NCBI GenBank assembly: GCA_947166295.1
Contig: CAMVDR010000007.1
Coordinates: 1-35,212 of the forward strand
Source of the DNA: an uncultured Candidatus Saccharibacteria bacterium
GTDB taxonomy: Bacteria; Patescibacteriota; Saccharimonadia; Saccharimonadales; Saccharimonadaceae
DNA: 35,212 bases
Direction: 5' to 3'
Position 1 is the stretch's first letter, and every line of letters begins with the position of its first letter. This document shows, piece by piece, positions 9,001 through 14,543 of this stretch. The translations under genes and the position numbers were made by a program. The notes under the pieces are model-generated. The model ran no database searches and was not told the origin of the DNA. It saw only the letters and a program-made list of their open reading frames with translations.

Positions 9001-9513
9001 ACCGGTAATTTGCGAATAAATCACAACGAGCAAAAATATAACAAATACTATATTTGTCAAACTCAAACAGTATTTCCAAATTTCATAAATTGGCGAGCCG
9101 TCTTCAGTTGATACCGGATCAATCTTCAATATACCCTCTATCTTATCGTACAACCAATCCACCGCTTCAGCAATCTTACCAGTTGTTGGACACACTAACC
9201 AACCAATTTCCCCCAAGCTATCCTTACATGTATCGGCCGTCATGTTATTAAGAGTCGCAAAAGCCCCTTCACCCTCAGTCTTAGCCTCATTTTCTCCATT
9301 CTCCTCACCATTCGCGTCTGCATCCCCATTCGTAGCTTCACCATCGTTATTATTACCCGTATTCGTCTCACTCGTTTCTGGATCTGCATAAGCTATGTCC
9401 GACATTAACACCGTTCCAAACACCCCCACCATCACGCCCATCATAACCAAAAAAACACCAAAAACGGTCTTAAAAACATCTTTTTTTGATCTTTTTTTCG
9501 TTATCATAGACAA
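6013..9513 (-). CDS. TrbL/VirB6-like T4SS membrane channel protein with a giant C-terminal tail
   Basis: Predicted polytopic inner-membrane T4SS channel subunit, 1166 residues. A signal-peptide-like helix (about 12-42) ends at AYA-DP and is followed by an acidic Asn/Glu/Gly-rich stretch (45-83). Two Cys (96, 108) flank a short segment, then hydrophobic helices fill about 150-395. The core contains LRQAVVALLIMISPLAIVAY and the following WFKKWKNLLVKM, a pattern typical of CPR TrbL/VirB6 proteins. Residues ~400-1166 are charged, helical-looking and lack membrane segments; their role is unknown. The start given is TTG (9511-9513), 5 nt after a GGAGG; an ATG two codons later (9507) is possible but spaced 11 nt. 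It heads the minus-strand T4SS operon behind a consensus promoter. Confidence 0.85.
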   Translation of the reverse strand: MSMITKKRSKKDVFKTVFGVFLVMMGVMVGVFGTVLMSDIAYADPETSETNTGNNNDGEATNGDADANGEENGENEAKTEGEGAFATLNNMTADTCKDSLGEIGWLVCPTTGKIAEAVDWLYDKIEGILKIDPVSTEDGSPIYEIWKYCLSLTNIVFVIFLLVVIYSQITGVGISNYGIKKVLPKLIVTALLVNLSFLICSLAVDMSNIVGNGLRGVFTSVEESVIASSAAAPVAGDAAVEAKITYAKVYSSMAGGAALTVLGGAIAVETGVIWMLIPVLLGAIVAVVTGLITIALRQAVVALLIMISPLAIVAYILPNTEQWFKKWKNLLVKMLVFYPMFSLLFGASSLAGFAIVASAKDGFGVLLGTAVQIFPLFFSWKLMQMSGTFLGTINAKMHALAAKPLATNRAWADSHRLNTKQKYLSSGRAVTPSLRLMQFVSNRKIARDAETDERAAEVKERGLAYKARKNYKNGDIYGGPLSRKGEEAYARQAKIMEYQQVSLRDKNNFNKGFGYMAEKGTSRRARLDRLDMANVNASDRLKAEQARGERIEYDNAVGFHQRMEAAINAHMDDIQGYEINQATGERVKKDNYKFHFTNAQANAEARARYSAVSRIMEGSVSDVQYAAATAAQGYDTQKKLMESKMQKYFELTAPTKDVEFRLGELTKMKEAASNIDLIVPGLRILNQRGDTDLLKTQLDNLLDVNIGGGINLGTHASQSLASFLMFEVKDNDPFLRRFGKYINLETARAYNSNDRKVMGVTYDEYVKGYHDGEAVTEGNPTGRMYAKKGMRQLMEGTSLDNIERTALSNLDDSLKKAYGFDKDHPEKEWDVSGWLRKREEIQTAFEPAFLSASLKWLSGSEQINSGVKFWTGYELKQKKENGKMVVDENGDPEYDLVPVWDDKGNGFGSHGDEVEKYYRKKTNDYFKDQTTGQILGMRTDYRDATMEHLVNSYLEGSSADESSSERKQKYEMARAEIQNRYADKTPEEAQKLRSKDLKQLKMELAGRQVRKILGETGKLRQIYRTRTSGTAINAKDWLRRWVNLDDEEALRKEMNFYDEQLKAKKAAGGRGEGDSEEARPARVYDASDREDFLNKMRDLKDRIMDEEPALFFEDTKEQLGKWFGEDSLIVKKYEHYYSQDDPNADNIELYKFLRDLLEDEDNYPDA

Positions 9514-9540
9514 ACCCGCCTCCCTTCAAGGCGTAAACTT

Positions 9541-9569
9541 ATTATAGCACGCATAAGCTTTTTTGTCAA
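9541..9569 (-). promoter_or_regulatory. Perfect consensus sigma70-type promoter for the T4SS operon
   Basis: On the minus strand: TTGACA (9569-9564), exactly 17 nt, TATAAT (9546-9541), with a TGC extension before the -10. This is the best promoter in the window. Transcription would start near 9534, leaving a short leader that contains the GGGAGG ribosome binding site (9524-9519). Confidence 0.92.
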
Positions 9570-9652
9570 TATATATTACAGATATTTCATATACGTGTCA
9601 ATTATATTACATAACTTTTATGCTATTTATATTTGGGCTTTTTCAATTTTTA

Positions 9653-9661
9653 TGGTAATAT
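9653..9661 (+). promoter_or_regulatory. Probable extended -10 promoter of the pilin gene cluster
   Basis: TGGTAATAT (TG at 9653-9654, -10 TAATAT at 9656-9661) lies 21 nt before the ATG at 9683 and diverges from the T4SS operon promoter. No strong -35 is visible. Confidence 0.5.
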
Positions 9662-9682
9662 AAAATCAATTAACTGGATTCA

Positions 9683-10435
9683 TTGATGAAACATTTAACA
9701 AAAAAAATATTGCTACTTTGTGGGATTATTTTAGCCGCTTCTTTCGTTTATAACTTCATGACACCATCTCCAGTATCGGCTGACTGTAGATATTTTCTAG
9801 GCATGACCTCTTGGGACTGCAATATAGTTGAGCAAGTTACTAGCGATGATCAGTTAAAAAACAATATCTGGACCATCGCCGCTAACGTAGCCACTGATAT
9901 TACTGTTATAGCCGCCTACCTCATTATTGGCTATGTCATTTATGGCGGCTATCTCTATACTTTCTCAGGCGGAGACCCAGGCAAAGTTGCTACCGGCAAA
10001 AAAGCCATTGCTCAAGCTTTCATCGGCCTAGCGATTGTCATGTCCGCCAATGTCATACTTAATTCCATTCGCATTGCTTTAGGTGCAAATTTTACAAAAA
10101 ACTGCACAATAGCCGGTGAGTGCTATGGCCTAGATACAGACACGAACGCTGCAGGCACCATGATTCTTGGGACAATAAGGTGGGTAATCGGTATAGCAGG
10201 AGTAGTGTCCGCCATTTTTGTAGTTTACGGCGGAATCTCTTATACAACTTCTACAGGTGATCCGGGTAAACTTAAAAAAGCCAAAGATATGATCACCTAT
10301 GCCCTCATTGGTCTTGCTATTGTTGCACTAGCTGAAATCATCACGGCTTTTGTTTCCAATATAATCCGCGAAGCCAACCAAGTATCTTTAACAACTACCA
10401 CAAAGGAGTATTATGAAAATCAAAAAAATAGCTAA
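9683..10435 (+). CDS. VirB2/TrbC-like pilin with two tandem pilin domains
   Basis: Predicted secreted/membrane pilin subunit. The signal peptide spans about 1-33 with likely cleavage at VSA-DC. Two copies of the same VirB2/TrbC unit follow, at about 62-134 and 158-228. Each has a first helix, then YGG-x-x-YT-x-S-x-GDPGK, a basic loop and a second helix (AFIGLAIV or ALIGLAIV). Two Cys pairs (35/46 and 141/147) precede and separate the domains. Single-domain VirB2 proteins are ~100-140 residues, so 250 residues reflects an internal duplication or fusion. Its last 23 nt overlap the next pilin gene, suggesting coupled translation. An extended -10 box lies upstream. Confidence 0.88.
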   Translation: MMKHLTKKILLLCGIILAASFVYNFMTPSPVSADCRYFLGMTSWDCNIVEQVTSDDQLKNNIWTIAANVATDITVIAAYLIIGYVIYGGYLYTFSGGDPGKVATGKKAIAQAFIGLAIVMSANVILNSIRIALGANFTKNCTIAGECYGLDTDTNAAGTMILGTIRWVIGIAGVVSAIFVVYGGISYTTSTGDPGKLKKAKDMITYALIGLAIVALAEIITAFVSNIIREANQVSLTTTTKEYYENQKNS

Positions 10436-10889
10436 AATCATATTCTTTACAGCAATTGCTGCCATAGGAATCACAACATTGACGCCAACGCATACTTTTG
10501 CCGATGACATCTGCGGCAATAGCAACATTTCACCAGAGATCCAAGCTGCATCTGGCTGTCCTAACACCGGTGCAAAAATCAATGATCTACCTACTGTCAT
10601 TCAAAACATCCTCAATGCCATCATAGCAGTAGCCGGCATAGTCTCAGTCGTCTTCATTATCATTGGCGGTATCCAATACACTACATCTGCCGGAGATCCA
10701 GGAAAAACCAAAAAGGCCAAAGATACCATCCTATATGCCCTAATCGGACTCATCATCTGCGCCTTATCTTTTGCAATCGTCAATTTTACTATCAGCAGAA
10801 TAATATACAATAACAATTCCTCCTCCGAAGATGATCAATCCGCATACGAAGATGCCAGCAGCACCTGGATTTCTAGCAACCACCAATAA
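10413..10889 (+). CDS. VirB2/TrbC-like pilin
   Basis: 158-residue predicted pilin. The signal peptide spans about 1-30, cleavage near TFA-DD. Two Cys lie in the short mature N-terminus (residues ~34 and 49). The pilin unit comprises helix 1 (about 65-85), the loop GGIQYTTSAGDPGKTKKAKD, and helix 2 ending in AIVNFTISRII. A Ser/Asp-rich tail of ~25 residues follows. The start ATG lies inside the previous gene, after AAAGGAGT as ribosome binding site. It is a paralogue of the pilins at 9683, 10953 and 12565. Confidence 0.88.
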   Translation: MKIKKIAKIIFFTAIAAIGITTLTPTHTFADDICGNSNISPEIQAASGCPNTGAKINDLPTVIQNILNAIIAVAGIVSVVFIIIGGIQYTTSAGDPGKTKKAKDTILYALIGLIICALSFAIVNFTISRIIYNNNSSSEDDQSAYEDASSTWISSNHQ

Positions 10890-10897
10890 TCTCCCTA

Positions 10898-10926
10898 TTG
10901 CACTTTTTTTAAAAAAGTTATAAAAT
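10898..10926 (+). promoter_or_regulatory. Promoter of the third pilin gene
   Basis: TTGCAC (10898-10903), 17 nt, TAAAAT (10921-10926), with an AAAGGA ribosome binding site about 8 nt before the ATG at 10953. The third pilin can therefore be expressed separately from the first two. Confidence 0.65.
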
Positions 10927-10952
10927 ACAATCAAGTAATTAAAGGACAAATA

Positions 10953-11255
10953 ATGAAAAATATTCTCACTCAATTCGCTCTAGACACCAAAGTCGATGAG
11001 TTAAAATATGATACAGGCGACACTTTCTCCTCTTCTTTCCAGGGTATCCTAAATGCCGTTATTGGCGTATTGGCGCTTGTAGCTGTAGTAGTTATGATTG
11101 TCGGCGGTGTTAGCTACATGACTTCTTCTGGCGACGCAGGCAAGGTTAAAAAAGCCAAAGATACTATCCTTTATGGCTTAATCGGCCTAGTAGTTTGCGT
11201 ATTAGCATTTGCCATCGTCAACTTCGTTATTAGCCAAATCATTGGTTCAAATTAG
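10953..11255 (+). CDS. VirB2/TrbC-like pilin without signal peptide
   Basis: 100-residue predicted pilin. Unlike its three paralogues it has no N-terminal signal peptide: the first ~30 residues are polar and no Cys pair is present. The pilin unit is intact, with helix 1 (about 33-52), VGGVSYMTSSGDAGKVKKAK, and helix 2 ending in FAIVNFVISQII. The first helix could itself direct membrane insertion. It has its own promoter and ends at a strong terminator. An alternative is that it stays in the membrane as a scaffold rather than being processed into a fibre. Confidence 0.87.
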   Translation: MKNILTQFALDTKVDELKYDTGDTFSSSFQGILNAVIGVLALVAVVVMIVGGVSYMTSSGDAGKVKKAKDTILYGLIGLVVCVLAFAIVNFVISQIIGSN

Positions 11256-11267
11256 TAACAGGTCAAA

Positions 11268-11295
11268 AAAAATACTCCCTTCTGGGAGTATTTTT
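11268..11295 (+). terminator. Intrinsic terminator of the pilin cluster
   Basis: A perfect 12-bp stem, AAAAATACTCCC (11268-11279) with GGGAGTATTTTT (11284-11295), loop TTCT, ending in a T-run. It lies 12 nt after the pilin stop. Confidence 0.92.
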
Positions 11296-11314
11296 GTTAT
11301 TTAAGCCCCCATTT

Positions 11315-11340
11315 AAAAAACACCCCATCGGGTGTTTTTT
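11315..11340. terminator. Bidirectional terminator between pilin and hsp20
   Basis: An 11-bp stem, AAAAAACACCC (11315-11325) with GGGTGTTTTTT (11330-11340), loop CATC. The A/T-flanked stem works on both strands; on the minus strand it ends hsp20 (stop at 11361). Confidence 0.9.
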
Positions 11341-11360
11341 AAGCTTTTAAGTACTGTTAC

Positions 11361-11867
11361 TTATTGGATCGCAATTTTCTTTGGCGCCTCAGTCTTTTCC
11401 TTTTCAAAAGTAATTGTCAATACACCATCTTTAAGCTCTGCTTTTACGCTATTTTCATCTTCGCGTACCTGCACAGGAAGCGCAATTGTTCGCGAAAATT
11501 CGCCCCAATAACATTCTTGAATATGCCATCTAGTAGTCTGTTCATCTTCACCACCAGAAAGTACACCAGAAATCGTCAAAATATTATCGGAAATACTGAC
11601 ATCAAGATCAGATTTCGAAATTCCAGCCGTGCGGGCTTTAACTACTAATTTATCGGCGGTTTCGTAGACATCTACAGCAAGCTGTCCTGGAAAGTCGTCG
11701 GTATTTTCCCACTCATCTTCGACCGGTTCGCTTGGAGCCTGGACCTCTTCTTCCGCTACAACTGTTTCTTCCGTTTCCACCGGAGCAACAAGTTCCTCAT
11801 CCCCGCCCAAGAATGCAGCAGCGAGATCATCTTCCATCAGCAAATCGTCACTGTTTGTACGAGCCAT
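11361..11867 (-). CDS. Hsp20/alpha-crystallin small heat-shock protein
   Basis: ATP-independent holdase chaperone, 168 residues. An acidic Glu/Val/Pro-rich N-terminal arm spans 1-55. The alpha-crystallin domain spans about 62-156, with the signature A-x-L-K-x-GVLTI at 143-152. A C-terminal IAI (IxI-type motif) would anchor oligomers. A GTGGAGG ribosome binding site sits just before the ATG. There is no CIRCE element, so its heat control differs from dnaJ and groES. Its promoter faces comF with overlapping elements. Confidence 0.93.
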   Translation of the reverse strand: MARTNSDDLLMEDDLAAAFLGGDEELVAPVETEETVVAEEEVQAPSEPVEDEWENTDDFPGQLAVDVYETADKLVVKARTAGISKSDLDVSISDNILTISGVLSGGEDEQTTRWHIQECYWGEFSRTIALPVQVREDENSVKAELKDGVLTITFEKEKTEAPKKIAIQ

Positions 11868-11895
11868 ATTTCCTCCACTTATATTGTTATGCTTT

Positions 11896-11924
11896 ATTAT
11901 AGCTTACTTCTATAGTAAAATCAA
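11896..11924 (-). promoter_or_regulatory. hsp20 promoter overlapping the comF promoter region
   Basis: On the minus strand: TTGATT (11924-11919), 17 nt, TATAAT (11901-11896). On the plus strand a comF -10 candidate (TATAGT 11911-11916 or TAAAAT 11916-11921) lies within the same bases, so the two polymerases probably compete. Confidence 0.7.
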
Positions 11925-11931
11925 GAGAAAT

Positions 11932-12591
11932 ATGCCAAATATTGTAAAAAATACAACACTCCCTAGCCTACTAGACATCCTCGCACCTCACTCTTGTAGA
12001 GGTTGTGGCCATATCGGTAGCGTCTTGTGTAACCGTTGTAAAAATAACATCATTTTAGAAAATTCCGACATCAAAATTAAAACTCCCAAATCTTTTCCGC
12101 CAATCTTTGTCGCCGGTCAACGAATTGGTCTTCTAGATAATCTAATTCAAGATTTAAAATATCATTCCATCCGCGCCGTCGCTAAAACTTTAGCAATTCT
12201 TCTCCACCAAACCCTCCCACGCTTTGAGCCATCAACAACAATCGTTCCGCTCCCCACTATTAGCAAACATATTCGTAGCCGCGGCCTAGATCATACCCTA
12301 TTAATCTCCAAACATTTCGCCAAAATACGTCACTTCAAAGTAGAAAAACTCTTAATTCGTAACCAAAACACCGTGCAAGTTGGCACAGACCGCCATACAC
12401 GCATCAAACAAGCAGCCAAAGCCTACTCAATCAATCCCTCCATCAAAGTCAATCCAGATACCACCTATATACTTTTTGATGACGTTTGGACTACCGGCGC
12501 CAGTATGAAAGCTGCCGTCAAAAAACTCCGGCAAGCCGGAGCCAAGAAAATCATAGTAGCAATCCTAGCCGTGAGTGACATCAACCAGTAA
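11932..12591 (+). CDS. comF: ComF-family phosphoribosyltransferase-like protein
   Basis: ComF proteins are needed for DNA uptake after transport in naturally competent bacteria; the biochemical role is unsettled. I place the start at 11932 because the protein then opens MPNIVKN, with a conserved Cys4 zinc-finger (CRGC 22-25, CNRC 33-36) near the N-terminus; a longer frame from 11884 would run across the promoter. The type I PRTase PRPP loop LFDDVWTTGAS spans 181-191. The length (219 residues) is normal for ComF. Its 3' end overlaps the convergent pilin gene by 27 nt. Next to a T4SS and pilin cluster, it supports DNA uptake or exchange, though ComF is common across CPR. Confidence 0.88.
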   Translation: MPNIVKNTTLPSLLDILAPHSCRGCGHIGSVLCNRCKNNIILENSDIKIKTPKSFPPIFVAGQRIGLLDNLIQDLKYHSIRAVAKTLAILLHQTLPRFEPSTTIVPLPTISKHIRSRGLDHTLLISKHFAKIRHFKVEKLLIRNQNTVQVGTDRHTRIKQAAKAYSINPSIKVNPDTTYILFDDVWTTGASMKAAVKKLRQAGAKKIIVAILAVSDINQ

Positions 12592-12984
12592 AGCTGTTTC
12601 CTTTTTATCAGTGGAACTCGGTAAAGCCGAAATCACAAAATTCACAATCGCAAACGCCAAAAATGCTATCACTAAACCAATGATCGCATAGAGCACCGTA
12701 TTTTTGGCATCCGTTACCTTCTTCGCATCGCCCCCTGATGTTACATAGCGAATACCGCCGATAATTAACATAATCACCGCAATAATACCTACAATATAAA
12801 GAATTGTATTTGTCACTTGTTTGAATACGCCATTATCGCCAAACAAATCTCTCGGGCACTCATCACATCGTGCTGCTTCTGCACCCTCTCGCAAAGTTAG
12901 TGCTGATACACTGTTAGAGGCCACAGCTACCACAGCTACCACCATTATCAACATTGGTAATACAATTTTTAAAATCTTTTTCAT
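12565..12984 (-). CDS. VirB2/TrbC-like pilin (fourth pilin gene)
   Basis: 139-residue predicted pilin on the opposite strand from its paralogues. I choose the ATG at 12984 rather than an in-frame ATG at 13002, because the upstream one lies before the -10 box (TATAAT 12996-12991). The signal peptide spans about 1-29 (cleavage near VSA-LT), then comes a CDEC pair (40-43). The pilin unit has helix 1, IGGIRYVTSGGDAKKVTDAK and helix 2 ending in FAIVNFVISAL. A polar tail closes it. The GDPGK box is changed to GDAKK. It overlaps comF by 27 nt at the 3' end. Confidence 0.88.
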   Translation of the reverse strand: MKKILKIVLPMLIMVVAVVAVASNSVSALTLREGAEAARCDECPRDLFGDNGVFKQVTNTILYIVGIIAVIMLIIGGIRYVTSGGDAKKVTDAKNTVLYAIIGLVIAFLAFAIVNFVISALPSSTDKKETALLVDVTHG

Positions 12985-12990
12985 ACTGCA

Positions 12991-13018
12991 ATTATACCAC
13001 ATATTCCAAGATATTCAA
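12991..13018 (-). promoter_or_regulatory. Promoter of the fourth pilin gene (leaderless)
   Basis: On the minus strand: TTGAAT (13018-13013), 16 nt, TATAAT (12996-12991), extended as TGGTATAAT. The ATG at 12984 begins 6 nt after the -10 box, so the message probably starts at the ATG. Confidence 0.75.
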
Positions 13019-13112
13019 TTTTCAAATATCAAAAAACGTTTTGGGTTAATCTCCAAAACATTTTTAAGAACGTCTTCTTTACTAAACTTTCTTCCGAAAA
13101 AGTTCAAGGTAA

Positions 13113-13205
13113 TGGCGGAGGGTGAGGGATTTGAACCCTCGCTCCAGGTTGCCCCAGACTAACTCGTTAGCAATGAGTCCCCTTCGACCACTTGGGTAAC
13201 CCTCC
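13113..13205 (-). tRNA. tRNA-Ser(GCU)
   Basis: The minus-strand transcript folds as a class II tRNA. The 7-bp acceptor stem is GGAGGGT/ACCCTCC, with discriminator G and an encoded CCA (13115-13113). There is a long serine-type variable arm and a TTCAAAT T-loop. The anticodon loop TTGCTAA gives anticodon GCU (serine AGC/AGU codons). The bottom pair of the anticodon stem is an A-C mismatch (31-39). Confidence 0.95.
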
Positions 13206-13258
13206 AGCTCTTTTCATTTTACCACATTTCTCAATTTTTTCCCACATCCATTTTTTTA

Positions 13259-13267
13259 TGTTAAAAT
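13259..13267 (+). promoter_or_regulatory. Extended -10 box before the two-helix membrane protein gene
   Basis: TGTTAAAAT (TG 13259-13260, TAAAAT 13262-13267) ends 9 nt before the ATG at 13277. This again suggests a nearly leaderless transcript. No -35 match was found. Confidence 0.5.
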
Positions 13268-13276
13268 AAAGTTATT

Positions 13277-13744
13277 ATGGCAAAAGCTATTCAAACTGTC
13301 TCTTGGCAAGCAGAAGAATACATAGAACGTGATCGTAATATATGGTGGTATGTAGGCCTTTTCGCCATAGGTATTGGCTTATGTGTACTGTCATTTTTCC
13401 TACGCTGGTGGTCATTCATCGCGTTAATCGTAGTTTGCATAATCGCGATTCTAGTAAGCTCTGCTCGCCCGCCACGTAAAATCAACTATACTTTAGATAA
13501 AGACGGTCTCACCGAAGGCGGTAAGCTCCATAAATATGATGAATTCCGTGCCTTCGGCATCCTCAAAGAGGGTTCGCATTTTTCGGCCGTGTTAATTCCT
13601 AAAAAACGTTTTGCCTTGCAGGTTAAAGTTTATTTCCCTGGCGGCAGCGGTGAAGCCATTGTCGATACACTAGGTGCACGTCTCCCCATGGAAGAAGTAA
13701 AACTTGATTTCCTGGATAAGATCGTCAATTTCTTGCGCATTTAA
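13277..13744 (+). CDS. Uncharacterised membrane protein with two TM helices
   Basis: 155 residues, not assigned to a named family. It opens with a polar, Trp-containing stretch (VSWQAEEYIERDRNIWWY). Two adjacent hydrophobic helices follow at about 24-43 and 46-62, then a cytoplasmic, beta-rich-looking region (about 70-155) with YTLDKDGLT and a conserved-looking FRAFGI segment. The layout resembles small DUF-type membrane proteins of CPR bacteria with a PH-like soluble domain. No signal peptide. It lies between tRNA-Ser and the Pro-rich protein gene, with 48 nt to the latter. Function unknown. Confidence 0.7.
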   Translation: MAKAIQTVSWQAEEYIERDRNIWWYVGLFAIGIGLCVLSFFLRWWSFIALIVVCIIAILVSSARPPRKINYTLDKDGLTEGGKLHKYDEFRAFGILKEGSHFSAVLIPKKRFALQVKVYFPGGSGEAIVDTLGARLPMEEVKLDFLDKIVNFLRI

Positions 13745-13792
13745 TAAATCTATGCTAATATAAACATAAGTTTAATATAAAAAGGTGGGCAA

Positions 13793-14407
13793 ATGGACCA
13801 AAATCAAACCGTAGACAACGATCTACAAAAAGCTATTGACGACATCACTAATACTACTAATACTGACCCTGTTTTTTCCGATCCTGTCGCCGCGCCATCT
13901 TCAGTACCAGAAGGTGACACCGGTGAATTGGGCGAGCCAGTTGGGCCTTTTCCGGAACCAAAAGTAGAAATGGTCGCTCCAGCTCCAGAGCCTATTGCTC
14001 CATTTGAGCCTATCGATATTCCAGAACTAAATGTTCCAGCTCCAGAACCGGCAACTATGCCACCCATGCCACAATCAGCCCCAGAACCGGTCGCCCCAGC
14101 CCCAGTCATCCCAGGGCCAGCCCCGGTCGTTCCAGAACCAGCTCCAGCCCCCGTTCAGACAATGTTCAATTCTTCCAATTTAAACACTCGTCAAGTTAAA
14201 GAAGCCGCCTTGCGCGATTTAATTCCACTATTAGATCGCCTCAATATGACACCTTCACAAAAGTTTAATATCTGTCGCAATATCTTTGAGGATTTACGCG
14301 ATTACACAGTACTAGAGCAAGCCTACCGTGCCGCTACGGAAATCGCTAACGAAACCGAACGCGCCGAAGCCCTCCTCTACTTAGTAGAATCCATTGATAA
14401 AATGTAA
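13793..14407 (+). CDS. Uncharacterised Pro/Ala-rich linker protein with C-terminal helical domain
   Basis: 204 residues, family not recognised. Residues ~20-130 are dominated by Pro, Ala, Glu and Val in PAP/PEP runs and are surely disordered. Residues ~132-204 form a compact helical-looking domain beginning LNTRQVKEAAL and containing LLDRLNMTPSQKF. There is no signal peptide or membrane helix, so it is probably cytoplasmic. The start has a good AGGTGG ribosome binding site 6 nt upstream. A TGCTAATAT box ~35 nt upstream may be its own promoter. It is followed by an intrinsic terminator. Confidence 0.7.
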   Translation: MDQNQTVDNDLQKAIDDITNTTNTDPVFSDPVAAPSSVPEGDTGELGEPVGPFPEPKVEMVAPAPEPIAPFEPIDIPELNVPAPEPATMPPMPQSAPEPVAPAPVIPGPAPVVPEPAPAPVQTMFNSSNLNTRQVKEAALRDLIPLLDRLNMTPSQKFNICRNIFEDLRDYTVLEQAYRAATEIANETERAEALLYLVESIDKM

Positions 14408-14421
14408 ATATTTTGCCTCCG

Positions 14422-14450
14422 CAAAACAATCCCGTTGGGGTTGTTTTGTT
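14422..14450 (+). terminator. Intrinsic terminator of the Pro-rich protein gene
   Basis: CAAAACAATCCC (14422-14433) pairs with GGGGTTGTTTTG (14437-14448), one G-U, loop GTT, followed by TT. It lies 14 nt after the stop. Confidence 0.85.
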
Positions 14451-14457
14451 TTGGCAC

Positions 14458-14543
14458 AAAAATTGAGTTAGAATTTACTTCCAACTCAATTTTTTAGCTA
14501 GCCTCTTTTATTAGGCTTCTCTTCCCCGAATAAAAAGCCTAAT
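14458..14543 (-). terminator. Two hairpins downstream of groEL
   Basis: AAAAATTGAGTT (14458-14469) pairs perfectly with AACTCAATTTTT (14483-14494), a T-rich arm at each end. A second inverted repeat, ATTAGGCTT (14510-14518) with AAGCCTAAT (14535-14543), includes the groEL stop codon in its arm. Either could terminate groESL on the minus strand. Confidence 0.75.

Noticed and set aside
12821-13162. Plus-strand frame ending in a MAEGEGFEPS-like sequence
   Set aside because: It runs over the tRNA-Ser and the antisense of the pilin gene; the peptide is a well-known artefact of tRNA-Ser sequence.
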